This document shows positions 8,241 to 15,892 of a DNA stretch of 46,470 nucleotides, in pieces (position 1 is the stretch's first letter; every line of letters begins with the position of its first letter). The position numbers and the translations under genes are program-made. Source of the DNA: Clostridia bacterium. Lineage in GTDB: Bacteria; Bacillota_A; Clostridia; Oscillospirales; Acutalibacteraceae. The DNA lies in assembly GCA_017549665.1 (NCBI GenBank), contig JAFYUD010000243.1, positions 1 through 46,470 of the forward strand. The letters are read 5' to 3'. The notes under the pieces are model-generated. The model did no database searches and had not been told where the DNA came from. It saw nothing but the letters and a program-made list of their open reading frames with translations.

Positions 8241-8269
8241 TTGAAAAAATCCTTATTATAAATTATGAT
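8241..8269 (+). promoter_or_regulatory. Promoter of the sigma-GLUG gene
   Basis: TTGAAA (8241-8246), 17-base spacer, TATGAT (8264-8269), about 35 bases before the ATG at 8305. Confidence 0.55.
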
Positions 8270-8304
8270 ATATACGTAAAGCTATCGGAAAAGAGGAAAT
8301 ACGG

Positions 8305-10341
8305 ATGGAGCCGGACAAAAACAAGCAGATAGCTCCTGTTGTTGTGCTTGCGCAGCACGGCAATAAGGATGCTATGCGGAATATATATATCCAATATTAC
8401 AAAAATATCTTTTTCATCAGCAAGATGCTGACGGGTGATGCATCAGCGGCCATGGTGCTGACTGTTCAGATTTTTACCAAAATGTTTGAATCTGTTGAAA
8501 AGCTTGATGACCATATGGCGTTTGAGCCGTGGTTTTATTCTCTGGCTGTAAACCTGTGCAAATCTGCGATGAACAAAGCTTCAGGCAATGCAATTGTAAG
8601 TGCAAACATGATTGAGGTTGCAAAAAGTGCTGTCGACTGTGCAAAATCAGGTGACAGCTTCGGTTTTGAAAGAGCTGTGATAAAGCTTCTTGAGGAAATG
8701 ATATGTTCATTGCCCGACGAAGCAAAAATCATATTCTTTTACCGTAATACAGCAATGCTCGACACTGAAAAAATCGCACTCCTTGAAAAAACTCAGGAGG
8801 ATGAGGTTGAAAAAGCCTTTTCTGCTGTGGATGTGCTGTTTGAAAAGCAGTCTGATGTGCTCAGACAGGCAGGTGTTGATGTGTCACCGTTTATCAGTGA
8901 TATCAATGCAACACTTTCACATCTTGTTGCAAAGACATTTGTGCCTGATGCCGTGCATGCTGCCGTGACAGAAAAAACGGGAGTGAATGTTGACCCGTTT
9001 GCTCAGAAAAAGGAGCCTGAAGCTCCCGCAGCCGAAAAAGCTCCTGCTGTTCAGGAAAAAGAAACGGCAGAAAAGAAAGAGAAGAAAAGATTGTTGTCAA
9101 AAAGCGATCTGATTCTTTTTATAGTTGTTGCCGTGATTGCTTTCGGTATTTTTTCAGGTATCAAAATCTATCGCAGTATAAAAGCCGATGAGACAGTAAC
9201 AACCACAGCTGCTCCCGTTGAAACGGTTGTGAAGCCTGTTCTCACATGGAACGGCTCTGCCGCATCTTCATTTTCTGTAGGAAGCGGCACTCAGGATGAT
9301 CCCTATGTTATTGTAAGCGGTGCAGAGCTTGCTTACCTTGCAAATCTTGTAAATTCGGGCAATTCACAGTATGCGCAGGCAAGCTACCTTCTCGGCTGTG
9401 ATATTATTCTTAATGAAACTGACGATTTTGCACATTGGGGCACAAATGCACCTGATAACAGATGGACACCGATAGGAAGCTCAGCGGATGCTGTTGAGTT
9501 TACCGGAACATTTGACGGAAACGGATTTGCCGTTGTAGGTATGTATGTTTCAGGTGAATATGAAAACAGCGGATTGTTCGGCAAGGTGAAAAATGCCGGT
9601 ATAAAAAATCTTACAGTCAGAGATTCATATATTTCTTCGACAGGCAACTGCGGCGGTATCGCAGGATATGTCCACGGTGATTCACTTATGGGCACAGGCA
9701 TCAGCAAATGTGCGTTTACAGGAGTTATTGTTTCTTCAGGTGACAATGCAGGCGGCATAGTCGGATGTGTGGAAGCTGACGGCGAAGAGAATTTTGTTAC
9801 AATTGAGCAGTGTTATTCACTCGGAAGTATATCTTCAGAAGGAAATAACGCAGGCGGTATTGCGGGACTTATGCACGCAGACAGCGGTGATGTGAAGATT
9901 GCTCAGTGCTTCTCGGCTGCAGAGATTTCCGCATCAGCGGATAATGCAGGCGGTATAGCAGGCTGCTGTAAGGTTACAGTCGGTGACAGCTCAGTTTTTA
10001 ACAGCTATTTCTCAGGAAGTGCCGCAGGCGGCAATGATGAATCGGTCGGCGGCATTACAGGTGTGCTTGAATGTGCAAACGGTGAAGGTGTTGTGAATGT
10101 GATGTACTGTGTTGCGCTCGAAAGCAGCGCACCCACACTTACAGGCATGATTCTTGCCGACAGAATGTCTGTAAAAAGTGTAAAAACAGCAACTGCAGAT
10201 GAAATGAAGACAGAAGAAGTGTTTGAATCATACGATTTCGATGCTGTCTGGGATTTTGACAACAGCAGTGATTATGATTTCCCCGTTTTGCTTGCTGTTG
10301 AGCTTGCGGAATATTCACACAAGGAAGATTCTTCGTTGTAA
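8305..10341 (+). CDS. ECF-sigma-like domain fused via TM helix to GLUG repeats
   Basis: A 678-residue protein with an unusual order of parts. Residues 10-95 (GNKDAMRNIYIQYYKNIFF, then MLTGDASAA and FEPWFYSLAVNLCKSAMNK) follow the region 2 pattern of ECF sigma factors. Residues 128-180 (MICSLPDEAKIIFFYR and onward) follow region 4, but its helix-turn-helix is degraded. A Glu/Lys/Ala-rich linker leads to one membrane helix (about 267-288), a Thr-rich stalk and an outer domain (about 310-660) with at least four GLUG-type repeats, each carrying NAGGIAG or a variant and a Cys. Inference: a sensor whose outer part faces the environment and whose inner part binds RNA polymerase or is a relic of doing so. 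GAGGAAA supports the start. Confidence 0.75.
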   Translation: MEPDKNKQIAPVVVLAQHGNKDAMRNIYIQYYKNIFFISKMLTGDASAAMVLTVQIFTKMFESVEKLDDHMAFEPWFYSLAVNLCKSAMNKASGNAIVSANMIEVAKSAVDCAKSGDSFGFERAVIKLLEEMICSLPDEAKIIFFYRNTAMLDTEKIALLEKTQEDEVEKAFSAVDVLFEKQSDVLRQAGVDVSPFISDINATLSHLVAKTFVPDAVHAAVTEKTGVNVDPFAQKKEPEAPAAEKAPAVQEKETAEKKEKKRLLSKSDLILFIVVAVIAFGIFSGIKIYRSIKADETVTTTAAPVETVVKPVLTWNGSAASSFSVGSGTQDDPYVIVSGAELAYLANLVNSGNSQYAQASYLLGCDIILNETDDFAHWGTNAPDNRWTPIGSSADAVEFTGTFDGNGFAVVGMYVSGEYENSGLFGKVKNAGIKNLTVRDSYISSTGNCGGIAGYVHGDSLMGTGISKCAFTGVIVSSGDNAGGIVGCVEADGEENFVTIEQCYSLGSISSEGNNAGGIAGLMHADSGDVKIAQCFSAAEISASADNAGGIAGCCKVTVGDSSVFNSYFSGSAAGGNDESVGGITGVLECANGEGVVNVMYCVALESSAPTLTGMILADRMSVKSVKTATADEMKTEEVFESYDFDAVWDFDNSSDYDFPVLLAVELAEYSHKEDSSL

Positions 10342-10407
10342 CAGGTCAATATTTGTGTATTTTTATCAATTTTGGAGGCAATTCCTGATTAAAATTGGAT
10401 AAACCTA

Positions 10408-10436
10408 TTGACATATTTTGATTTTTACAATATAAT
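10408..10436 (+). promoter_or_regulatory. Perfect consensus promoter of the BspA-type gene
   Basis: TTGACA (10408-10413), 17-base spacer, TATAAT (10431-10436). The start codon is 30 bases further, so the leader is short. No clear terminator lies between the previous gene and this promoter. Confidence 0.8.
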
Positions 10437-10466
10437 TTATTAGAATATAAGTACGGAGTGATCAGT

Positions 10467-11615
10467 ATGAAATCATCAAAAATGAAAAAGGTACTTTTAA
10501 CAATGCTTGCACTCGTTGCAATCTTCATGCTGTTTTCAGTAACTGCATACGCTGAGGAATACGGTAATTTCTCATACACACTTGTGCAGCCTGAAGAGGG
10601 TGAGGATTTCGAGTCCTATATCAAAATTGTAGGTTATAACCTTAACGATGCAAAAGAAGGCGAAGCTATCGTTATGCCTGACAATATTGACGATGTGCCC
10701 GTTACTATTGTTGCTGCATCTGCTTTTGCAGGTAAGAATGTTATCGGTGAAGTTATCATCCCCGAAGGCATCACAACAATTGAAAACGCAGCATTCCGCA
10801 ACTGCGCAGATCTTAAGGTTGTTATTATTCCCGATTCTGTTACAAGCATCGGTGAGTCAGCATTCCAGGGCTGTGCTTCTCTTGAATATGTAATCATCGG
10901 TAACGGCGTAAAGACAATCGGTGATATCGCATTCAAGGATTGTCCCGCACTTAAGGTTGTTTCTCTCGGTACATCTGTTGAGACAATCGGCGCAGGTGCA
11001 TTCTACGGCTGTCCCGAGCTTAAGCTTGTAAGAGTTCCCGCTTCAGTAAAGAATATTGAGTCTCTTGCATTTGGTTTTGTTCAGAACGGTAATATCGAAA
11101 CAGCTGTTGACGGTTTCACATTCTGCTGTGATGCGGAAAATGCAGTTGTTGAGTCATATGTTGCAAAGTATTCAGTTGCAGACAGTGAGGACGTTTCTTC
11201 TGTTCCCGCTGCAGCTCTTACAATTGTGAACAACAGTGCAGTCTGTGATTCAGACAAGTATGTTACTGTAAGAACAGCTACAGAGACATTTGACGGTCTT
11301 GATCTTGCAGCTTGTGACACCTGTGGTGCAGTTGTTACAAGACCCAACACTGATGTTGTTGCTGAGGATGCCGGTTCATCTGCACTCGTTTCTCTTATCG
11401 TTATTCTTGTTCTTGTTATCGCATTTGCAGTTTTAGTTGTAGTGTACGTCAAGAATTCAAAGAAGAGAAGAGAAGCTTCAATCGAGGCTTACAAGAACGG
11501 CAAGCCTATGCCTGATGCAGAAGCTAAGGAAAGAGATGAAAAGAAGGCTGCTGACAAGTATGCTAAGAAGCGTGCAAAGCAGGAAGCACATCTCAGAAAG
11601 TACATTGATATGTAA
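10467..11615 (+). CDS. BspA-type leucine-rich membrane protein
   Basis: A 382-residue surface protein. Seen: a signal peptide (1-28, ending AYAEE), then four or five LRR_5/BspA repeats (about 60-190) of the pattern AFxxCxxLKxVxIPxSVxxIG, a β-rich region, a C-terminal membrane helix (about 308-332) and a Lys/Arg/Glu-rich cytoplasmic tail of about 45 residues. BspA repeats usually bind proteins or host surfaces. The start at 10467 is preferred to a GTG three codons earlier because GGAG lies eight bases upstream. Monocistronic, with its own consensus promoter and terminator, so probably well expressed. Confidence 0.8.
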   Translation: MKSSKMKKVLLTMLALVAIFMLFSVTAYAEEYGNFSYTLVQPEEGEDFESYIKIVGYNLNDAKEGEAIVMPDNIDDVPVTIVAASAFAGKNVIGEVIIPEGITTIENAAFRNCADLKVVIIPDSVTSIGESAFQGCASLEYVIIGNGVKTIGDIAFKDCPALKVVSLGTSVETIGAGAFYGCPELKLVRVPASVKNIESLAFGFVQNGNIETAVDGFTFCCDAENAVVESYVAKYSVADSEDVSSVPAAALTIVNNSAVCDSDKYVTVRTATETFDGLDLAACDTCGAVVTRPNTDVVAEDAGSSALVSLIVILVLVIAFAVLVVVYVKNSKKRREASIEAYKNGKPMPDAEAKERDEKKAADKYAKKRAKQEAHLRKYIDM

Positions 11616-11631
11616 TTGATTTACATAAGAC

Positions 11632-11661
11632 AGAGAGAAGCTCAGGCTTCTCTCTTTTTTT
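11632..11661 (+). terminator. Rho-independent terminator
   Basis: Stem AGAGAGAAGC (11632-11641) with GCTTCTCTCT (11646-11655) followed by a T run, 16 bases after the BspA-type gene. Confidence 0.75.
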
Positions 11662-11785
11662 ACATTCTTTTGCTTTGCGGCATTGTAAACATTGTGAATA
11701 ACAGCTTCTGTCGCAGCTATGTTTTTATTGTAAGTGTATTTTATCCTTGTTGCCCTTACTATGTATTCTATGATATAAAATAAAA

Positions 11786-11815
11786 CAGCCGTGTGTCACA
11801 AAGGATACACGGCTG
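11786..11815 (-). terminator. Terminator of the antiporter gene
   Basis: Stem CAGCCGTGT (11786-11794) with ACACGGCTG (11807-11815); on the minus strand it is followed by TTTTATTTTATA. The rest of the 220-base interval from 11616 holds the previous terminator and nothing else I can name. Confidence 0.65.
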
Positions 11816-11834
11816 CAGCCATTTGTATTTAGTT

Positions 11835-13130
11835 TTATTCAGCCTTTGCCTTTGAAGCAAGATGCTCATCTCTTGCACTTGTACGGCCTTCGGCCTTGAT
11901 GTCGCCTGCTTTTGTAAGAGCGATTTTAGTAAGGAAGGGACCTACGATTTCGTAAATAAGCACTGCAAAAAGAGTGATATTTCTTACGATTGCACCGTCA
12001 GGACCAAGCTCGATTGCCTTACTTGCCATACCAAGTGCCACACCTGCCTGAGGAAGAAGTGTGATACCAAGATACTTGATAACATTGGGGTCAGCCTTTG
12101 AGATCTTTGCGCTGATGTTTGCGCCGAAGCATTTGCCCAGTGAACGTGATGCGATGTATACAAGACCTACCACAACAACTGCCACGTCAGCAAATACGGA
12201 AAGCTCAAGCTCTGCACCGCTGATAACGAAGAAAAGAATGAGAATAGGTGTTGTCCATCTGTCAGCTCTGTCCATAAGCTCTTCGGAAACCTCACAGATG
12301 TTGCAGAATACTGTGCCGAGCATCATACAGGAAAGAAGAGAAGAGAAGCCGATATGGATACTGCCTACATCAATCTTGAGGCTTGAAATCGCAACTGTAA
12401 GCATGATGAATGTAACTGAAACAGCCATACGCTTTGAACGGGAATGGAAGTACTTTTCACAAAGTGTGAACAGTAAGCCCATAACAAAGCCGAGACCAAG
12501 TGAAAGAAGCACTTCAAGAAGAGGCTCAAGTACAACTGAAAGAATGTCGACTGAACCTGAATTGAGTGACTTTGCCACACCGAATGAAATTGCGAAGATT
12601 ACAAGACCGACTGCGTCATCAAGAGCAACAACGGGAAGAAGCACGTCAGTAACGGGACCCTTTGCCTTGTACTGTCTTACAACCATGAGTGTTGCTGCAG
12701 GGGCTGTTGCAGTTGCAACTGCACCGAGAACGATTGCTGCTGACAATGAAAGCTTTTCGGGCATTGCAAAGTGAAGTGCAATAAGGGCAGTGTCAACTAT
12801 AACAGTTGTGAATGCTGCCTGGAAAATACCGATGATTGTTGCCTGCTTACCGATTTTTTTCAGCTGAGTGAGACGGAATTCGTTACCCATTGAAAATGCG
12901 ATGAAGCCAAGGGCAAGGTCTGAAATAATACCGAATCCTTCAATCTGGTCATGTGTAATACCGATTCCGGGCACACCGAATGCACCAAGTGCAAAGGGAC
13001 CGATAAGCACACCTGAAACAAGGTATGCGGTAACTGCCGGTAACTTCATCTTTTTTGCAAGTCTTGACAGTATCAAGCCTGCAAGCAGAGCGAATGAAAG
13101 ACTCAGAAATATACTTGCTGTCTGATTCAT
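11835..13130 (-). CDS. CPA2-family cation/proton antiporter (KefB-type)
   Basis: A 431-residue inner-membrane protein of the monovalent cation:proton antiporter-2 family. Seen: about 12 hydrophobic helices; family landmarks YLVSGVLIGP in helix 2, GFIAFSMGNEF near residue 80, and ALDDAVGLV near 170, which carries the conserved Asp pair of the ion site. No TrkA-N or USP domain follows, so the length is the bare transporter. It probably exchanges Na+ or K+ for H+. Downstream of the kdgK-DUF1294 operon on the same strand but separated by a hairpin. An AGAAGG precedes the start. Confidence 0.85.
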   Translation of the reverse strand: MNQTASIFLSLSFALLAGLILSRLAKKMKLPAVTAYLVSGVLIGPFALGAFGVPGIGITHDQIEGFGIISDLALGFIAFSMGNEFRLTQLKKIGKQATIIGIFQAAFTTVIVDTALIALHFAMPEKLSLSAAIVLGAVATATAPAATLMVVRQYKAKGPVTDVLLPVVALDDAVGLVIFAISFGVAKSLNSGSVDILSVVLEPLLEVLLSLGLGFVMGLLFTLCEKYFHSRSKRMAVSVTFIMLTVAISSLKIDVGSIHIGFSSLLSCMMLGTVFCNICEVSEELMDRADRWTTPILILFFVISGAELELSVFADVAVVVVGLVYIASRSLGKCFGANISAKISKADPNVIKYLGITLLPQAGVALGMASKAIELGPDGAIVRNITLFAVLIYEIVGPFLTKIALTKAGDIKAEGRTSARDEHLASKAKAE

Positions 13131-13159
13131 AAAAATATGCCTTCTTTTTTGATAAAATA

Positions 13160-13197
13160 ATATGCCGTTGGTTAATCTGTGTTTACCAACGACATAT
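13160..13197 (-). terminator. Long hairpin, probable terminator of the DUF1294 operon
   Basis: Sixteen-base imperfect stem (13160-13175 with 13182-13197, around a six-base loop) read on the minus strand and followed by TATTTTATC. It lies between the DUF1294 gene and the antiporter. Because a promoter-like pair lies just upstream, it could instead be a leader structure of the antiporter mRNA. Confidence 0.5.
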
Positions 13198-13224
13198 TTT
13201 ACTCTTTTATTTTTTTAAAATCAA
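13196..13224 (-). promoter_or_regulatory. Possible antiporter promoter
   Basis: TTGATT (13224-13219), 17-base spacer, TAAAAT (13201-13196) on the minus strand. The predicted transcript start falls inside the hairpin, so this call is tentative. Confidence 0.3.
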
Positions 13225-13263
13225 TACTTTTTTCAAAAAAGTGCATATATGTTAAGTGTGTTA

Positions 13264-13539
13264 TTAATGCACAAAAACAACAGCGACAATCAGTGCAATA
13301 TGCACAATGATAAATATGGGTAAACCTACCATGAAGCTGGTGTGCTTTGTCTTGTGACGGATGATCTGCATAGTTGTGTACATTGCTGTTGCACCGCCGA
13401 AAAAGGCCTCGAGCATCAGTGCTTTTTCAGAAATTCTGCTTCTGCCCTTGCGTGCCGCCCTCTTGTCATAAACGGTCATTATAACTGCAATTATGCTCAT
13501 CGTTCCCAGCCATATTAAAATATATGCGCTTTTATCCAT
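13264..13539 (-). CDS. DUF1294 family membrane protein
   Basis: A 91-residue protein with three hydrophobic segments. Seen: the family pattern YDKRAARKG.SRISEKALM near residues 24-41 and an IIRHKTKHTSFM stretch, which define DUF1294. Its biochemical function is unknown. It overlaps the end of the nitroreductase gene by eight bases, so it is the last gene of a coupled operon (kdgK, yfbR, nitroreductase, this gene). Confidence 0.8.
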   Translation of the reverse strand: MDKSAYILIWLGTMSIIAVIMTVYDKRAARKGRSRISEKALMLEAFFGGATAMYTTMQIIRHKTKHTSFMVGLPIFIIVHIALIVAVVFVH

Positions 13540-14080
13540 TTTTTATGACTCTGTACTGGTCGGCACGTCTTTCCTTGGGTACGGGGTTTTCATCACCGTG
13601 CCCTACAGCAATAGCAATAAGGAAATTGTAATCAAGAGGAATTTCAAGCTTTTCCTTCCACTTGTTGCCCTCTTCCTTGCCCAGAAGTCCGCCGATACTT
13701 GCGATTATACATGTGCCGAGTCCCATGCTCTTTGCGGCAATGGTGATGTTTTCAGCCATGATTCCTCCGTCCATGTAGTTTTCGCCTGTGCCGTACATGA
13801 ACATTACTGCAGGAGCATTCTGGTAAAAAGGATTTTTGTCCCAGTTGGTGTAAGCAGGAGTATCCCATCCGATAAGATTTTTGAACTCAACGTTCATTTC
13901 GTCAAGAAATGCCTTGTCCTGCACAACTCTTATATGGCAGGGTTGACCGTTTCTTCCGCTGGGTGCCCACATTGCGCAGGTAAGGAGAGTTTCTATTTCT
14001 TCGTCAGTGAGTTTTTCGTCAGTATATTCTCTGATTGTTCTTCTTGTGAGAATATGGTCAATGGTTTCATTATGAATCAT
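13532..14080 (-). CDS. Nitroreductase family flavoprotein
   Basis: A 182-residue FMN-dependent oxidoreductase of the nitroreductase superfamily. Seen: the N-terminal RRTIREYTDEKLTDEEIE motif, APSGRNGQPCHIRVVQD (FMN contact region) and GLGTCIIASIGG in the C-terminal half. This is the typical short form. The physiological substrate cannot be deduced; quinones, nitro compounds or flavins are possible. AGGAGA lies six bases before the ATG. Spaced 12 bases from yfbR and overlapping the DUF1294 gene. Confidence 0.9.
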   Translation of the reverse strand: MIHNETIDHILTRRTIREYTDEKLTDEEIETLLTCAMWAPSGRNGQPCHIRVVQDKAFLDEMNVEFKNLIGWDTPAYTNWDKNPFYQNAPAVMFMYGTGENYMDGGIMAENITIAAKSMGLGTCIIASIGGLLGKEEGNKWKEKLEIPLDYNFLIAIAVGHGDENPVPKERRADQYRVIKNG

Positions 14081-14092
14081 ATTTTTCTCCTG

Positions 14093-14677
14093 TTATGTAA
14101 GCTGATCGAGTGTCAGCTCATATCCGGGCAGAAAATCTCTTATAAAATCCTCTGCCTCGGGTAAATTCATGTTTTTTATTGATTCAAGTGTTGAAATCTC
14201 AGCCTTTGCAAACTCAAGATTGCCGGCTTTTCGCTCTTCAATGCACTTGATAAGGGCGGAGAATTTGTCAGCCGCTTTTACGATTGTCCACAATTCTCTG
14301 TCTTCATCGTGCTTATTGAAAAGGAAATCAAAATCATCCCTTAAATCCTCGGGTAAAGTGGATATCAGCTTTTCTGATGCGCACTTTTCCACCTGTTTGT
14401 AAGCATTCTTGATTTCGGGATTGAAATACTTGACGGGAGTAGGCATATCTCCTGTAAGAATTTCAGGCATATCATGGTAAATTCCCAGCAGTGCCGCACG
14501 CTCAGCATTGTAATTTCTGCCGTAACGTCTGTTGCCGATGACGCACAGTGCGTATGCCACAGCTGCAACCTCATGTGAATGCTGGCTGAGGGTTTCTTCG
14601 TTGGTGTTTCTCATAAGTGCCCAACGGTTGATATATTTCATTCTCGAAAGGAATGCATAGAAATTACTTGTCATCAT
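14093..14677 (-). CDS. yfbR: HD-domain 5'-deoxynucleotidase, YfbR type
   Basis: A 194-residue cytoplasmic phosphohydrolase that removes phosphate from deoxynucleoside 5'-monophosphates. Seen: SHxFxAxLSRxKxINRWxLMRN at the N-terminus in family form, metal ligands H33 in SQHSHE, H68-D69 in IYHDMPE, TGDMPTPVKYFN (substrate specificity region) and a late Asp in VKAADKF. Order and spacing match YfbR closely. The start overlaps the stop of the sugar kinase gene (ATGA), so the genes are translationally coupled. Confidence 0.9.
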   Translation of the reverse strand: MMTSNFYAFLSRMKYINRWALMRNTNEETLSQHSHEVAAVAYALCVIGNRRYGRNYNAERAALLGIYHDMPEILTGDMPTPVKYFNPEIKNAYKQVEKCASEKLISTLPEDLRDDFDFLFNKHDEDRELWTIVKAADKFSALIKCIEERKAGNLEFAKAEISTLESIKNMNLPEAEDFIRDFLPGYELTLDQLT

Positions 14678-15774
14678 CTCTGTACTCTTGCGCCTGCGCC
14701 GCCGATAATGCTTTCAACTTCCTTGAGTCTTGCAGTTGAAGTGTCACCGGGTGTTGTCATTGCAAGTGCACCGTGTGCAACACCGTAGTTTACAGCCTTC
14801 TGCGCATCGTCATAAGTCATAAGACCGTATACAAGACCTGATGCGAATGAGTCACCGCCGCCTACACGGTCAAGAATTTCAAGACCGGGAAGCTCAAGTC
14901 CCTTGTAAACCTCACCGTTTGCATAAACCATTGCGCTCCAGTCGTTGACTGTTGCAGTCTTAACTGTACGAAGTGTGGTTGCAATAACCTTGAAGTTGGG
15001 ATAAACCTTGCATACTTCACCGAGCATCTTTACATAACCGTCAAGATTAAGCTCCTTGAGATTTTCGTCGTTGCCCTCGATTTCAAAACCGAGACATGCA
15101 GTGAAGTCCTCTTCGTTACCGATCATTACATCGATGTAAGGTGCGATTGCCTTGTTGACCTCCTGAGCCTTTGCCTTGCCGCCGATGTCATTCCAGAGAG
15201 AGGGGCGGTAGTTAAGGTCGTATGATACGATTGTTCCGTATTTCTTTGCAGCCTTGACAGCTTCGATTGTAACCTGAGCTGTTGTTTCGGAAAGAGCAGC
15301 AAAAATGCCGCCTGTATGAAGCCATCTTACACCCACTGTGCCGAAGATGTAATCCCAGTCAATGTCACCGGGCTTAAGCTGGGAAACGGCTGTGTTGCCT
15401 CTGTCTGAAACGCCTGATGCGCCTCTGATACCGAAGCCTCTTTCTGTGAAGTTAAGGCCGTTTCTTACCTTTCTGCCTGTGCCGTCATAAGGTACCCATC
15501 TGACAAAGGATGTGTCAACACCGCCCTGAAGCATGAAATCCTCAACGAGTCTGCCCACATCGTTATCTGCAAGCGCAGTGACGATAGCAGTTTTCATACC
15601 GAAGCAACGTCTGAGACCTCTTGCAACGTTATATTCACCGCCGCCTTCCCATACCTGAAAAGAACGTGTGTTTCTTACTCTCATTTCACCGGGATCAAGT
15701 CTGAGCATGACTTCACCCAGCGAAATCATGTCAAGCTGACAATCTTCTTTTTTACGCAATGTAATAAGTGCCAT
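14674..15774 (-). CDS. kdgK: PfkB-family sugar kinase, 2-dehydro-3-deoxygluconokinase-like
   Basis: A 366-residue ribokinase-fold enzyme. Seen: an N-terminal ISLGEVMLRLDPGE, the PfkB signature 1 region GGGEYNVARGLRRC, and signature 2 DRVGGGDSFASG near residue 308 with the catalytic Asp. The GEVMLRL start and EGGGEYNVA are typical of KdgK, which phosphorylates 2-keto-3-deoxygluconate from pectin/uronate breakdown; fructokinase-like specificity is the alternative. A long ribosome site GGAGG lies nine bases upstream. First gene of the operon with yfbR, nitroreductase and DUF1294. Confidence 0.8.
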   Translation of the reverse strand: MALITLRKKEDCQLDMISLGEVMLRLDPGEMRVRNTRSFQVWEGGGEYNVARGLRRCFGMKTAIVTALADNDVGRLVEDFMLQGGVDTSFVRWVPYDGTGRKVRNGLNFTERGFGIRGASGVSDRGNTAVSQLKPGDIDWDYIFGTVGVRWLHTGGIFAALSETTAQVTIEAVKAAKKYGTIVSYDLNYRPSLWNDIGGKAKAQEVNKAIAPYIDVMIGNEEDFTACLGFEIEGNDENLKELNLDGYVKMLGEVCKVYPNFKVIATTLRTVKTATVNDWSAMVYANGEVYKGLELPGLEILDRVGGGDSFASGLVYGLMTYDDAQKAVNYGVAHGALAMTTPGDTSTARLKEVESIIGGAGARVQR

Positions 15775-15810
15775 ATTAAAAAGCCTCCGTAAACATATTC
15801 ATTCAATTTT

Positions 15811-15839
15811 ATTATACCCGTTATTATATGTTATTTCAA
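15811..15839 (-). promoter_or_regulatory. Promoter of the kdgK operon
   Basis: TTGAAA (15839-15834), 17-base spacer, TATAAT (15816-15811) on the minus strand, with the start codon about 37 bases downstream. Confidence 0.65.
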
Positions 15840-15848
15840 GATATTAAA

Positions 15849-15883
15849 TAAAAAAACAGACAGCAGATTGTATCTGCCGTCTG
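15849..15883 (-). terminator. Terminator of the TIR-RyR operon
   Basis: Stem of 12 pairs (15857-15868 with 15872-15883, one G-U pair on the minus strand) around a three-base loop, followed on the minus strand by seven Ts. Confidence 0.75.
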
Positions 15884-15892
15884 AATGTTTTG

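Noticed and set aside
10342..10407. Weak stem CAATTTT/AAAATTG after the sigma-GLUG gene as a terminator
   Set aside because: Short AT-only stem without a T run; I would not call it.
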